NCBI GenBank assembly: GCA_017654935.2
Contig: CM065693.1
Location: 17,329,137-17,393,136 of the forward strand
DNA length: 64,000 bases
Direction: 5' to 3'
From: Phymorhynchus buccinoides
Taxonomy: Eukaryota > Mollusca > Gastropoda > Neogastropoda > Raphitomidae
Part shown: piece by piece, positions 24,971 to 36,500 of the stretch
Numbering within the stretch: the stretch's first letter is position 1
Layout of the letters: every line of letters starts with the position of its first letter
Made by a program: the position numbers and the translations under genes
The notes under the pieces: model-generated
Told to the model about the DNA's origin: nothing
What the model saw: only the letters and a program-made list of their open reading frames with translations
Database searches by the model: none

Positions 24971-26485
24971 GCGTCCATGGCCCCGACCTTTAACCTTAAC
25001 TCAAACCTTAACGTTGTCATTTTCTCTAAACATATAAGGCGTTAGAGGGTTAAAGTTAGCAGGATACTTGATTTTGACGTGAGCCTTCAAGTCACGACGA
25101 TCAAAGCAGTCAGATACATTGATAAAGAACAAAATAAAGATAATCATTTGTTGCAGAGATTACTGTTGTGCAACCTTTAACCTTGACTCAGTCACACTCT
25201 TCAAACTAAAGAAGACTCTCACTCTCCACTGAAACTTTAACGTTGTCATTTTCTCAAAAAAACATAACATGTTAGAGGGTTAAAGTTAGCAGGATACTTG
25301 ATTTTGACGTGAGCCTTCAAGTCATGGCGATCAAAGCAGTCAGATACATCGGTAAGGAACAAAAGAAAGAAAATCATTTGTTGCAGAGATTACTGTAACT
25401 GTTGTGATGTACGAGTAGGAGATACATACTGGAAAGAAGACTCTCCATTAGATATACAAAAACGCTCTTTAAAAAGAAACACAAGACTTCAGGTGTGTAC
25501 AAATAGGTACATTTTAACGTCGTCAACAAATGGATGTACCGAGTGTGTGCGTTGGCGGCCCGGTTGTTTAGCTTTATTTGCGCCTTTGAGTAACGGTTGT
25601 TCGTGTTCATTTGCACATCATCTCTGCGCATAACTTAGCCTACCGCACTTCCGGCAACAAGGCCTAGGCCTAGAGTCCATGCCTTACCTCATAATCAAGA
25701 CGACGTACTTAACATTTAGCCCACATTCATTTCAGTCTTGAAAAAAAAAAACCGGAAAATCCAGGGTTCGTCGATTTCACTGCCTTCGACGTACGAATCC
25801 TTTGTTAGGCCTAGACGATTGATCACCATGAGCAAAGACTGTACAGGGGAAGATAAACATGGATGAGCTTGCTGGCTGTGACCTTGACCTTTGCTTTGTG
25901 GCAGAGGGGGGGGGGAGAATTAACGAAACGAAAATAAAATATTAGGACTAATATAAAATATCTTACAGAAATGTAGATGATGTGGAACAAGTTTTCATCA
26001 CTTGAACAATCAGGGGGGGTTGGTCACAATGTTTTTTCTGAAAGCTTGGTCAATATGCTTTTCAATTTTACTTGTTTGCCAAAAATAAAAATAGGGCTCC
26101 ACTGTGTTACATGCACATACATATAATTAAATTTTAAAGAAAGGGGTAGGGGTGCATAGAAATAATTTTAATTTACACAGTAAAATAAAAATTAATTCTG
26201 TTTTCAGATGCACAAGTGTCTACATAACAGTATTCTCTCTATACAGGCATGGGAATTGTCATGGGAATTCCCATGCCTGCTATAGTAATAAAAATCAGAC
26301 GTGAGCCTTGCAGGCTTTGCCTCTTGTCTTACTTGGGCGTAGTGAGAGAGAGAGTGATGGTAGGACCACTCACTGTCTCTCTCTCTTTCTTTATCCCCAA
26401 CTAATAATATAGAGAGGATTAGCCCCACACGAGCGTCATGCCCTCTGGTGTGAGAAAAATCGCACTAAGTCTCTCATTACACATC
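24746..26485. mobile_element. ~1.74-kb non-autonomous element, left arm copy
   Basis: The A-upstream block has an uninterrupted site near 5757-5765. In the arm the same flanks ('gctgtgaatg' and 'ccttagtgaa') are separated by ~1.74 kb. Imperfect subterminal inverted repeats are visible: 'gcgatatttttcatgccagaggg' near 24757 and, on the other strand, 'gcgatttttctcacacc...' ending near 26437. Inside are (TG)n at 24878-24970, tandem 'ttaacgttgtcattttctc' units and a small palindrome at 26244-26277. An 85-codon frame (25631-25374, minus) is identical in the right arm but has no known domain. Superfamily not assignable. Confidence 0.7.
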
Positions 26486-27350
26486 CCTTAGTGAACAAAA
26501 GGTGTTACTGACGTCACATTAAAGCTCAAATTTGAGCATTACAAAACGAAAGTTGTGGCAGGAAATCTGAACAATAAAACGTCCACACGTGCAATTAACC
26601 ATACAAACATTCTGCATGTTTAAAATGAACAATTTCCTTTGTTTTAAAATTGTCTTTTATTTTACCTGTTTGAGAGTCAAGTTGATGCACTAGTTGTGCT
26701 AAGCATCGCAAATTAATCAACGTCTTTCCTGTATATGAATCGTTTGAATTCACATTTTGTACTGTTTAATTTGTGCTAAAATAGGAAGCAAATGAGGCTT
26801 CCCCCCCCACACACACACCACCACCCTCACGGATTCCTAAAGGTGGTAGTCGGTTAATAAAAGTGGACTCCCACTATTGTTAGGATTGTGATATCATAAC
26901 CAATGCAATGAAACAATAAAATAAATTTTAGCAAACATTCTGAGCAACATGACATAACGGACTTGACTGACATGTGTGACTTGTGACGTCAGGAAGTTTA
27001 TATTATACCAACGAAAGTGTATTGCACAGAACAATAAGGTTATAGTCTAAAAATGTATGTTGCCAGTCTCTGCTGCACATCCTGTTTTAGGTTATAATAC
27101 ATACAACCTGTCTTACGTTTGGATTATAAATCGGCTTGAATTTAAGCTAACAGTGTCTGCAAATTGACGTGAATGTGTGCTGCGATTTTTAAGCAGAGTC
27201 TACAACCTAATTAGACCTTCGTTATAATGTGTCATAAGTTTGTGCTGCTCTCTTTCTCATGACATTGACGATTAAAGGTACTATATCAAGGCCCACTAAA
27301 TAATGATCTGAACCCTCAAATCTGGTGTTTAAAAGGAAAACCGAAAATCA
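26486..27350. other. Intergenic end of left arm (A/D-type TLR promoter-proximal DNA)
   Basis: Homologous to 5760-7090 upstream of A and to 46970-48180 upstream of D. The run from 27164 to 27350 is repeated almost exactly at 46200-46386. It ends where a plus-strand TLR exon should begin, but the exon is absent. Confidence 0.8.
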
Positions 27351-27667
27351 GCGCTTTCGTAAGCCCCACCCCCCATAATACATACAAGCACAACCTTGTG
27401 CTCTTCCATTTCTTGGTTGAAAAAAAAATTGGGGGAAAAAAGGCCGGAGAAAATTCAATTATTCATGGGCCAATTATAAGTCCGAAAAATAGTATACGAT
27501 AGTATAAAAAAAAAAAACCCACCACCACCACAATAGATGTTAGTAAGAAAGGGGGCAAAAAATAACAGTCAAAGAGAGTGGTGGATTAGTCTAGAGGAAC
27601 TTGATAGCGCAGAACTTCCAGAACATTGGAGTATTTATACTAAAAAACACCCCCCCCCCCCCCCCCC

Positions 27668-27808
27668 CCAATATATTCTGATCGCTTCTCGGCCTTTTGG
27701 CTAAGACAGTGATTCAGGAATATAAATTTTTGTTTATACCCTGGTTGGTTTGTTCAGCCCGTCGTACATGGCGAAAGCCGATACGCGACGTTAAACTGAA
27801 CTTCCATC
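27668..27808 (+). mobile_element. U2 snRNA-headed SINE-like insertion
   Basis: Nucleotides 27681-27706 match the first 26 nt of U2 snRNA (atcgcttctcggcctttt...). The rest of U2, including the branch-point-pairing and Sm regions, is absent. About 100 bp of unrelated sequence follows, with 'gcgaaagccgatacgcgacg' near its 3' end. It sits in a poly-C run that is uninterrupted in the equivalent E upstream site (about 53285-53303). Not a functional U2 gene. Confidence 0.65.
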
Positions 27809-27883
27809 CCCCCCCCCCCCCCTCAGTATTCCTACGGTGTGTGTAGGGGGGGGGGGGTAAGATTTCAACCAAATTGAATCAGT

Positions 27884-28007
27884 ATTGCCTCTTGGCTATA
27901 ATTTATTTTTATTTTATTTTTTATGTGTGTCAAGTCAAGTCAAGTCAAAAATCATCTTTATTGAGTTGACTTGACTTGACTTGACACACATATAGCCAAG
28001 AGACAAT
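27884..28007. repeat. Nested foldback insertion with (TCAAG)n stems
   Basis: Outer arms are 27884-27900 and its inverse 27991-28007. Inner arms are the TCAAG/CTTGA repeats at 27927-27947 and 27966-27988. The E upstream region has the outer sequence only once (about 53368-53385), so ~105 bp was inserted and a flank copied in inverse. Confidence 0.75.
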
Positions 28008-28144
28008 GTGTACATATGTGTGCGTGCGTTCGTTCGTGCGTGCATAATGTTTAACTGTCTGTCTGTCTGTACTTGTGTCTGCGTCTGTGAGTACCAGAAA
28101 ATCCAAGCGTTTGAACTTCCTGTAACCAAAGCCTGGAACTGGTT

Positions 28145-29110
28145 ACAGTGACCCATCACCACAAAGTGGGTCTTAAGGTGAAAATGGCAGATTTTAATAT
28201 ATTAGCGTTTACATAATCTGCAGACACTTACCTTTCTTTTGATATATGATTTATTGCTCTACTCAAAAAAATGAGGAAGTTATGGGGTGTTAAAGAGGGT
28301 AACCCAGCAGATGGCCGTTTTGAGAAAACGGGGTTCAAAGATTTTTGACCCATCCTAGGCCTAGCACTAGTCACTGACTAGTGTAGCAGTCGCCGAGTCG
28401 GAGTCGAAGCAGGTTTTACAGTTTTGAGGTAGTCATCGTCACGGTCAGTTTCGTCGGAATCGGTTGAGTTGAAATATTTTACTAACAATGCTCCAAGTTC
28501 TCCTTGATCTGCGACTGGTAGGGTTGTAAATGACCGAGAATTGAGCAAAAAAGTCAATCTTTCGAAAGAGATCGTCTGCATCATATCCATGTTGCTTCGA
28601 AACTGCAAGCAGCAAGTTGCTTCCCTCTCGACCAATCACGTTGCCCGTTGCCTTTCGGTAACTAGAGACAGAGTCTATCCTAACCTCTCATTGGTCGAAG
28701 TTTTCAACTCTCTCACTCTGTGTTTACGCCTATGTTTTGCAATACCATGCTTCTGATTGGTTAGATTTCAAAACGAGCACGCGAGCAGAAGCAGGTTAAG
28801 GTCACAAGCTTTCCAGAGATATATAACATGATGGGGCCCGATCAGGGTTTCAGTTTACAGGTTTCAATCAAAAATTTAGTCTTTACAGGCGATTAAAATA
28901 GGATAATTGCCATGGGGTATGTCATTTAAAATGTGTTTTAATGCATTTACAATTTGAATTTCACTTAGTCCAATGCATGAAGTTGAAGTTTAATGGTGGC
29001 AGAATCCATTTCAAGTGAAAACTCAAAATCCATACTTTTGACCCTCTGAACCTTTTTTGGGCCTCTACCACAATCGCTGCTTGCGAGTTAAGACCCGGTT
29101 CGTGAAAATT
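28145..29110. mobile_element. ~0.96-kb insertion upstream of TLR C, unclassified
   Basis: Absent from the equivalent sites upstream of E (about 53540-53560) and B (about 21200-21215). 'gggtcttaa' near the left end is mirrored near the right end ('ttaagaccc'), hinting at inverted termini. Minus-strand frames at 28635-28378 and 28639-28445 overlap in different phases and match no family I recognise. Confidence 0.5.
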
Positions 29111-29493
29111 TATTCTGAACACACACACATACACGGGAAATGTGCCAAAATAGCCAGTCAATCTGCATTGCATTGCAGGCAGAGTCTAGCCATGTGTGTG
29201 GCCAGTTTGTGATATGTTTTTCGTCTGTTTTAAGTTTGTGCGACAACCTGTCATACACTTGTGCTAGAAATCGTCGTGAGTTTCCTTATCAATGTTTAAG
29301 TCTCGATCTCATACCAATTCTGGTTTTGTGGGTTAGCTTTTAATCACAGTGATATTTTTATTTTGAAGAGCTTGTGCAAAACTCGCCTTCCTTGCTTGTT
29401 TGCTCCGTGTTCGCTGTTATGAGCTTTGATCATAATGCTTTTTTTAAATTATTGTGTACCACTGTATTTTAAAGACTGTTTTCGTTGCCCTGG

Positions 29494-29642
29494 GACGGTA
29501 TTCATGTCGAGATAGCATGAGACTTAGCATGATGCTAACTTAGAAGCTCTTCCAATGTCCTATAGGATTTAATAGGACTTTTGGAAGAGCTTCTAAGTTA
29601 GCATCATGCTAAGTCTCATACTATCTCGACATGAATACCGTC
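29494..29642. mobile_element. 149-bp near-perfect palindromic MITE
   Basis: The element is almost one long inverted repeat: it starts 'gacggtattcatgtcgagat' and ends with the inverse, around a short loop near 29565. It is flanked by TGG on both sides (29491-29493 and 29643-29645). The empty site 'ccctggtgct' is seen upstream of E (about 53920-53930). Confidence 0.85.
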
Positions 29643-29796
29643 TGGTGCTTTGCCCATCGAAGGTTGAAAAAATAAACCGTGTGTGTGTGGTGTATGTGTG
29701 TATGCGCATGTTTGTGTTGTGTGAGTGTGATGCGTTCATGTAGGCCCTATATGAGTGTATGTATGCATGGTGGGTGTGTGGGTGTGCGCGCGTGCA

Positions 29797-29842
<46 letters not shown>

Positions 29843-29935
29843 TGTGCTGGGTGTGCGTGTTGTTTTTGTGAATATTATGCTGTTACTTCATGCTTGTGAA
29901 TTGTGTGAAAATGCATACGTGCATTAGTCCTAGTA

Positions 29936-30149
29936 GGGGAAGACGGGGTAAAAAGCGCATGGGCGGGTAAGAAGCCCACCCCAATTATCTCATGAAATTA
30001 AGCACATTTCAGTCTCATTTTGCCCATGAGACGAGCGTTAATGTCTAGCATTCGTCTCATGGGCAAATTTGACTGAAATATTCTTTATTTCATGAGATAA
30101 TTGGGGTGGACTTCTTACCCGCCCATGCGCTTTTTACCCTGTCTGCCCC
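29936..30149. mobile_element. 214-bp TA-flanked MITE, copy 1
   Basis: Starts 'ggggaagacggggtaaaaag', ends with its near-inverse, and is flanked by TA (29934-29935, 30150-30151), which fits Tc1/mariner-type non-autonomous elements. Most of it folds into one long hairpin. A same-length relative lies in TLR C intron 2. Confidence 0.85.

Positions 30150-30150
<1 letters not shown>

Positions 30151-30216
<66 letters not shown>
30151..30216. repeat. (TAG)n microsatellite
   Basis: About 22 TAG units adjoining the MITE end; probably seeded by the TAG-containing target. Confidence 0.95.
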
Positions 30217-30673
30217 CACAGCAGTTGTTGTTGCTGATTGATATGTGTATTGTTTTTGTCTGCTGATGTTATTGGATTTTTGTTTCATGTTTTTATTCCA
30301 TTTCAATTTTGTGTAAAGCGCCCTGTAGCCTACATAGTAGGATGGGCGCTATATAAATTTTCCTCATTATTATTATTATTATTATTATCGCGCTATTTTA
30401 TCAGTGTTTTTTTATATATATTGACAATTGTTAAGTGTGTGCTACGATCACTCGACAAGCATGCTATAGGCCTAATTCTTCATAAGTTTTTGCTACACTC
30501 TGTCTCCAGGTGATGGCGAATTGGGCCTTTTGGGGGGGGGGCCACAAAATTATGATCTAAACCTACTAACAAACCTACAAAATTTGTAAGCTTCATTCTC
30601 CAACCAGACACTCATCAAGGACTCGGGTTATTTACAAATTCAGCTTCTATCATTGTTTTCAGCTAACAAGACG

Positions 30674-32984
30674 ATGGAGAGGCCCAAGCTCCTTTATCTG
30701 GCATTAATCAGCTTTCTACTGATTTCTTTGAAAGGTGGGGAGAGTAATGAAAGAACTTGCAAGATCTTCCCAGACGACAGCCATCTTGTTGTAAATTGCA
30801 GCCATGTTGGATTGACGTCACTTCCTGATAACTGGCCTGTTGGGAATGTCACTGAGGTGGACCTGAGTCACAACGCACTGCAATCTTTGCAAGGACTGTC
30901 CTGTCCTGAGCTGCGCAGAGTCCGTCACCTGGACGTCAGCCACAACTCTCTGCACCGGGTGGACAGGGAGATGCTGACAGCACTGCTGGGTCTGGAGAGT
31001 CTGGACCTCAGTCACAACCAGCTGGCTTCCCTCCAGCCTGGCTCCTTCCTCCACCTGGCCTCTCTCAGGTCTCTGCACCTCAACGACAACCAGCTGCACA
31101 GCAACGTTTCTCGGGAATCGTTTCAAGGACTGTCTGGTCTTCAAACACTGGACTTGAGTCACAACCAGATAGACGTGCTTGTCAACGGCACGTTTTCCTC
31201 GCTGCACGAGCTGACCTGGCTCAGTGTGCAAGGTAACCGTCTGCACAAGGTGGAGAGTGCAGCGCTGGATGGACTGAGCAGTCTGCAATACCTGGACCTG
31301 TCTGAGAACTCTCTACAAATGACGTCCTCTGTCCTCCCTCCTGGTGTCTTCTCTTCCCTGTCAGCTCTGCGGGAACTTCGACTGCAGAACAATGATGGGA
31401 ATGGCGATGGAGATTATCCACCTGGTGTCTTCAACGACCTGCCAGCTCTTCACTATCTGAACATTGACACGTTTTACGAGCCATACTTTGGCCAGGATTT
31501 TGCTGCATTGAAACAACTGGAGATTCTTGATGTAGGATTCAACTGCATGATCGGTCATCTCAAAAACGAATCTTTCTATGGGCTTCGGTTTTCCTCATTG
31601 CGAGTTTTAAATATGATTCATTGCAACCGACTTACCAGAATCGAAACATGTGCTTTTTGCCATCTGCCAAACTTGAAGACGCTAAACCTTTTGGGGGCTC
31701 ATTTTCTGCATATTCACGTTGCCCTCGATGCGTTATATGGTCTTCAGAATCAAACAATGGACTTGATTGATTTTTCAAATAACGGTAATTTTGTACCTTT
31801 CACTTATGTTCTTAGCAAAGAATCCACACGATGTTTGATAAACATCTGTGTTTCAAGTGTCCGAATGACAGACTCACATATACGTAGAATCGAAACTCAC
31901 AGCATAGCTATCAACAACACAACTTTTTCAGAATGCATTCAACATTTGGATGTCTCCAATAACTGTCTTCAAGGCGACGTGGTTGAATTAGTGCGTATCA
32001 ATCTGTTCTGCTCCCGTTTGCGAACCTTAGAAGTAAAAAATCAGAATACATTCTCAGTTGTCGATTCCAACTGTATTCTAACAGAAAGTTGCAAGCATCA
32101 CACTGTACTTACATTTGACGCTGATTTCAACCTTACCATCACTGTCTCTCCAGAGTTGCGTCTGTTTAACCTGGCAGCTGTAATGAAGCACCTCAGCCCT
32201 CTTCCTTCACATATAACTTTCTCGAATGCCAACAATCTGAAGGTTTTAGACTTGTCTTACAACACTATGGCCAACTGCAGGAGCACTTTGCACGGTCTGT
32301 CTCAGTTAGAAACACTTAAGCTGGACTTTAACTACTGCTACAATATCAGCAACACCCTTCTGGACAATCTGCCCAATCTGAAATACCTCGGCATATCCAA
32401 CTTCGGCGCTCCAAACAAGTTCTACGTAGATCACGGGAAACGCTTCTTTCAGCACCTGCATCGTCTGGAACAGCTGGACCTCTCCCTGAACCGACTGCTG
32501 CGTTTTCCTGCCGACATGCTGCAGGCCCAGAGGAGTCTCACACGTCTCAAACTGTCCTCCAACCGCCTCCAGTCAGTGCCTGTGCACCTGGGTTACCAAG
32601 ACAACCTGACCTCGCTGGATTTGTCCAACAACATGCTGCCGACTCTGACAGCAGAGGAGAGAGAGGCCCTGGATCTTCTGGCGGATCATCATGAGATCAG
32701 GTACATAAACAAACTATTGTCCTTTGCTACGTGTCAACATTAATTCATGATGCATGAGCTGACAAGATGGCTTACTTGAAATATCCTCTTTTTGCATAGG
32801 GTCAGTGAGAATGTCTGAGTGAACAATGACAAACCACTTGCTGAGCAATGTCTAGGGCTTTAAACAAGTTGTGAAAAGAATTAGACTTAATATCCAAGGC
32901 AGAACTGACATTATAATGTGCACCTAAACCATGCTTTAATATGAAGAATTAGGTTCCTGTGATAGATCTTAAAGGTATCATTTC

Positions 32985-33034
<50 letters not shown>

Positions 33035-35579
33035 AAGAAACTTCCTTTAATATCAAAATATAGTGTGCTGTATTTTCCCAGAACCTTGTCAGTTATTAGT
33101 TAAATTTCCAATATTCTCAAAACAGACTAAGTGACCAGCTTGCATAATGAAATTCCAGACATTCCTTGTCATTGTTCTCCTCGTTTTCACCTCGATGTCA
33201 CCGTTTTGACATCAGTTGCATTACCATGAACCAATCGTTTATCCATTCGTTCCCACAGACTGAGCCTTCTCAACAACCCCCTGACCTGCACGTGCGGCAA
33301 CCTGAACATGGTTCAGTGGTTGTGGCACACGCGCGTGACGCTGGATGGAGAAGGGAAGGGAGGCAACTTCTCCTGCACCCTGGACACAGGGGAGATGACT
33401 GACACACACCGAGTCATGGCGGACATGTTGTCACACTGGAGAAGGTGTGTGGGGACGAAGGTCTTCAGTGCGGCTGTTGGCCTGTCACTGACACAGGTAA
33501 GAAAATTGTTTAAAATGTTGAGTTAAATTAAGACCAGACTTTTTCCAGGTTTACAGAGATAATTTATAGTTTATTGATTTCAATCTTCTGAACTTTTGCT
33601 CAATATTAATTTTGTTCCAGCAGGGTGGGAAACACACTGAACTGATCATCATGAAAATTGGCTGAGCTACCTGCAACAACATTGCGATGGTGTACATTGT
33701 TTCGTTTACTGACGTGGCAAATGTTGCACGTACGCTCGATTTCGATGATGATGCATAGGGTAAGACGGGGTAAAAAGTCCATGGGCGGGTAAGAAGCCCA
33801 TGCCAATTATCTCATGACAAGAATCAAATTTCAGTCAACTTTTGCCCATGAGATGAGTGTTAATGCTTAGCATTCGTCTCATGGGCAAATGTGACTGAAA
33901 TTTGCGTTATTTCATAAGATAATTGGCATGGGCTTCTTACACGCCCATGTGCTTTTTACCCCGTCTTCCCCTATATACATATATTGTCTAAAAATAGAAT
34001 AGATAACACGAGTTCTGCAAGTAGGCTTACATGACTTGCCATCCTGCTCTTATCTTGCAGCTCCTCCTGTTGGTGCTGACCTACCTGATCTTCAGCCAGT
34101 GGACCAGGCTGCGCTACGCCTGGCAGGCCCTGAGACGTCACCACGTGCCGAACAGACTGAGGGACTTCACCAAGGACGCCAACCTGGTCTACGCCAACAC
34201 GGACCATGACGTCATCTGGGCCTGCGAGACGTTGCCGGGCCTGTTACGTCATCACCGGCCTGATCTGAGGCTGCTACTGAGTGACATGGAACCGTTGCCT
34301 TCTATGGACATGGTCCAGAACATCCTCCACAACATCGACGTCAGCTGGAAGGTCAGGGGCAGGATTGACAGAATGAATAAATGGAAGGTTATTGAGCATT
34401 AACGAATGAATCTTTTTAAGCTCTTATAAATAATTATGATATTTGAGCACAAAACAAAGCAAGGTTGACAAGCTGATGTATGGAAAACAAAGCAATGGAA
34501 AAGGAACGGTCCCTGGTAGGGGCGAAGGGAGGGGCATGATGGAGGGACATCATAGGAGTCAGATTGAATGGCTTGGACATAGGGTAGATATAGAGGTGCT
34601 GCTAAGGTACAGTCCCAGTCCACTTGTTTGTGTCGTTTCCGGTTATGCCTGCTTCTCTTGTGATCAAGTCCTAACTTTCAGACAAGATTGTGAAAAGTGT
34701 GGGGCCTGTTGATATCAGTTGGAGCTTCAATAATGGCGTCATATTAGTCTACTTTCATGACGTCATTTCTTAAACCCTGTCATTCCGTAGATTTTCTTCC
34801 AGAGCAGTGGAAATAACATGAGTCGCAGAGACCATCATAGGAAATAGGAGGAGAAGTGGTAAAGTGTGGAAGGTGGATGGGACCAAGTAACCTTTACTGA
34901 TGAAACCAAAATAAAAGTTGACAAAATTCTGCATGTGTGTGTTCAGGATAAGAGCCGATAAAGAAGTATTACTGGCACACATCATTCCCTATTTCAAACC
35001 AAGTGGTAACTTTGGGGCTGTGGTAAGCTGTTTTCTAGCCTATTAATAGATCCGATTGTGTTTGTCGATTAAAATATGAACAATGGGCTGTATATCTGCA
35101 TGCCAGATGGAAACCTGAATCTTTCTGTATATCCCCACAGGCTTGGTCAAGATTCAATAATAAAAAACAACACTAGCCCATTTTATGAAGCGTTTGCAGT
35201 CACGAGATTGAAGGGAACGAAAACAATCACATCATCCATGTGACTGACATAGAGTCCAGATCTAAATTTTGATCAAAAACGGCTGACTTCTGTTGAAAAC
35301 AAATCAGTGAGCGGGCTGTGTTTAAATAATCGAAATTTAGGGCTGTGTCTGCTTTTTACAGGGTGTACAAGCTGACGTCTTATGACGTCATCGTCGCCAC
35401 CTAAAACCATTCTAGAAGATCCTGAGTATAGACAGTGAAATATCACCACCGGCCGAATGCTAAAGCAATCAGACTTCCTGTGATTTTTTTAAAAGTACAC
35501 CTCATGATGTTGTGCAGTCATGCAGTCCACTAACGACACAAACAGTGGACCAAGACTACCTCCTCCTTTCTGAGAGAGA

Positions 35580-35615
<36 letters not shown>

Positions 35616-36000
35616 AGGAGAGAGAGAGAGAGAGAGAGAGACCAGAGACAGACCTCAACAGACACACAGGCAACGCAGACAGATATGGGCTGGGGGAGAA
35701 AGCAGGGAAACAAGATAGTATAACTCTTCTCTTCTTCAAAAGAAAATAATATTATTTCCATGCTTTCTTTCTTTCCTCCCTCCACAGACGGTTTGCTGGT
35801 GACTGGGGACTTTTCCCAGGACGACTGGGCGTGCGGGTTTGCCGTGCAGCACGCCACTCGCTGCATCTCTGACCTCACCCCGGAGCGGGTCATCGTGGTG
35901 TTCCTGGAGAAGGTGGCTCTGCTGCGGCGACATGCTTCCTGCACAGCTGCTGCCGCTGGTGCCCGCCCACCACGTGTTCCACGTGACCCGTACCCCCCAG
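30674..36000 (+). CDS. TLR C: Toll-like receptor, ectodomain intact, last exon frameshifted and cut by gap
   Basis: Coding exons are 30674-32700, 33259-33496, 34061-34351 and 35788-36000 (truncated), with the same sizes and phases as B and E. The acceptor at 30661-30662 precedes the ATG. Exons 1-3 give signal peptide, LRRs, one LRRCT, TM helix and first half of TIR ([10 protein letters not shown]). In exon 4 the acceptor is followed by 'acggtttgctgg' where B and E have 'acggtgttgctgg'. The missing base gives a TGA four codons later, and further small indels lie near 35930. The sequence then enters N. It is either a young loss of TIR function or sequence error at a contig end. Its mid-ectodomain (~residues 290-490) differs most from B/E. 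Confidence 0.85.
32983..33034. repeat. (AAC)n microsatellite in TLR C intron 1
   Basis: About 17 AAC units. B and E have only 2-3 at the same place. Confidence 0.95.
33758..33971. mobile_element. 214-bp TA-flanked MITE, copy 2, TLR C intron 2
   Basis: Same family and length as 29936-30149, TA on both sides (33756-33757, 33972-33973). B and E intron 2 lack it, so it inserted after divergence from C. Confidence 0.87.
34352..35787 (+). other. TLR C intron 3
   Basis: Mostly unrelated to B/E intron 3. Contains a GA array at 35573-35640. Open frames here are short and featureless. Confidence 0.7.
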
Positions 36001-36500
36001 NNNNNNNNNNNNNNNNNNNNNNNNNNNNNNNNNNNNNNNNNNNNNNNNNNNNNNNNNNNNNNNNNNNNNNNNNNNNNNNNNNNNNNNNNNNNNNNNNNNN
36101 NNNNNNNNNNNNNNNNNNNNNNNNNNNNNNNNNNNNNNNNNNNNNNNNNNNNNNNNNNNNNNNNNNNNNNNNNNNNNNNNNNNNNNNNNNNNNNNNNNNN
36201 NNNNNNNNNNNNNNNNNNNNNNNNNNNNNNNNNNNNNNNNNNNNNNNNNNNNNNNNNNNNNNNNNNNNNNNNNNNNNNNNNNNNNNNNNNNNNNNNNNNN
36301 NNNNNNNNNNNNNNNNNNNNNNNNNNNNNNNNNNNNNNNNNNNNNNNNNNNNNNNNNNNNNNNNNNNNNNNNNNNNNNNNNNNNNNNNNNNNNNNNNNNN
36401 NNNNNNNNNNNNNNNNNNNNNNNNNNNNNNNNNNNNNNNNNNNNNNNNNNNNNNNNNNNNNNNNNNNNNNNNNNNNNNNNNNNNNNNNNNNNNNNNNNNN
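36001..36500. other. Assembly gap (500 N)
   Basis: Interrupts the last coding exon of TLR C. Open frames drawn through the N run are meaningless. Confidence 0.99.

Larger units (their letters stand above)
12095..27350. repeat. Left arm of ~15-kb inverted repeat (contains TLR B)
   Basis: Reverse-complementary to 46965-62350 through introns, exons and intergenic DNA. Paired landmarks are the CpG-rich module (12205-12780 with 61668-62240), TLR B with E, the minisatellite (23286-23860 with 50790-51290) and the ~1.74-kb insert (24746-26485 with 48180-49945). The outer edge falls at a poly-C/poly-G run. The inner edge is at about 27350, exactly where a TLR start like that of A and D would be expected. 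Confidence 0.9.
29678..30385 (+). mobile_element. Composite retroposon-like insertion upstream of TLR C
   Basis: Starts with a TG-rich tract (29680-29840) and ends with 'gtaaagcgccctgtagcc', 'gggcgctatataaatttt' and an ATT tail (30312-30385), like other retroposon tails here. The E region continues without it at about 53965. A TA-flanked MITE (29936-30149) and a (TAG)n array are nested inside. Confidence 0.65.

Noticed and set aside
25374..25631. 85-codon frame identical in both arms (49046-49303)
   Set aside because: Lies in a non-autonomous element shared by descent; no recognisable domain, absent from the third block.
27681..27706. Functional U2 snRNA gene
   Set aside because: Only the first 26 nt match; the branch-site and Sm regions are missing.
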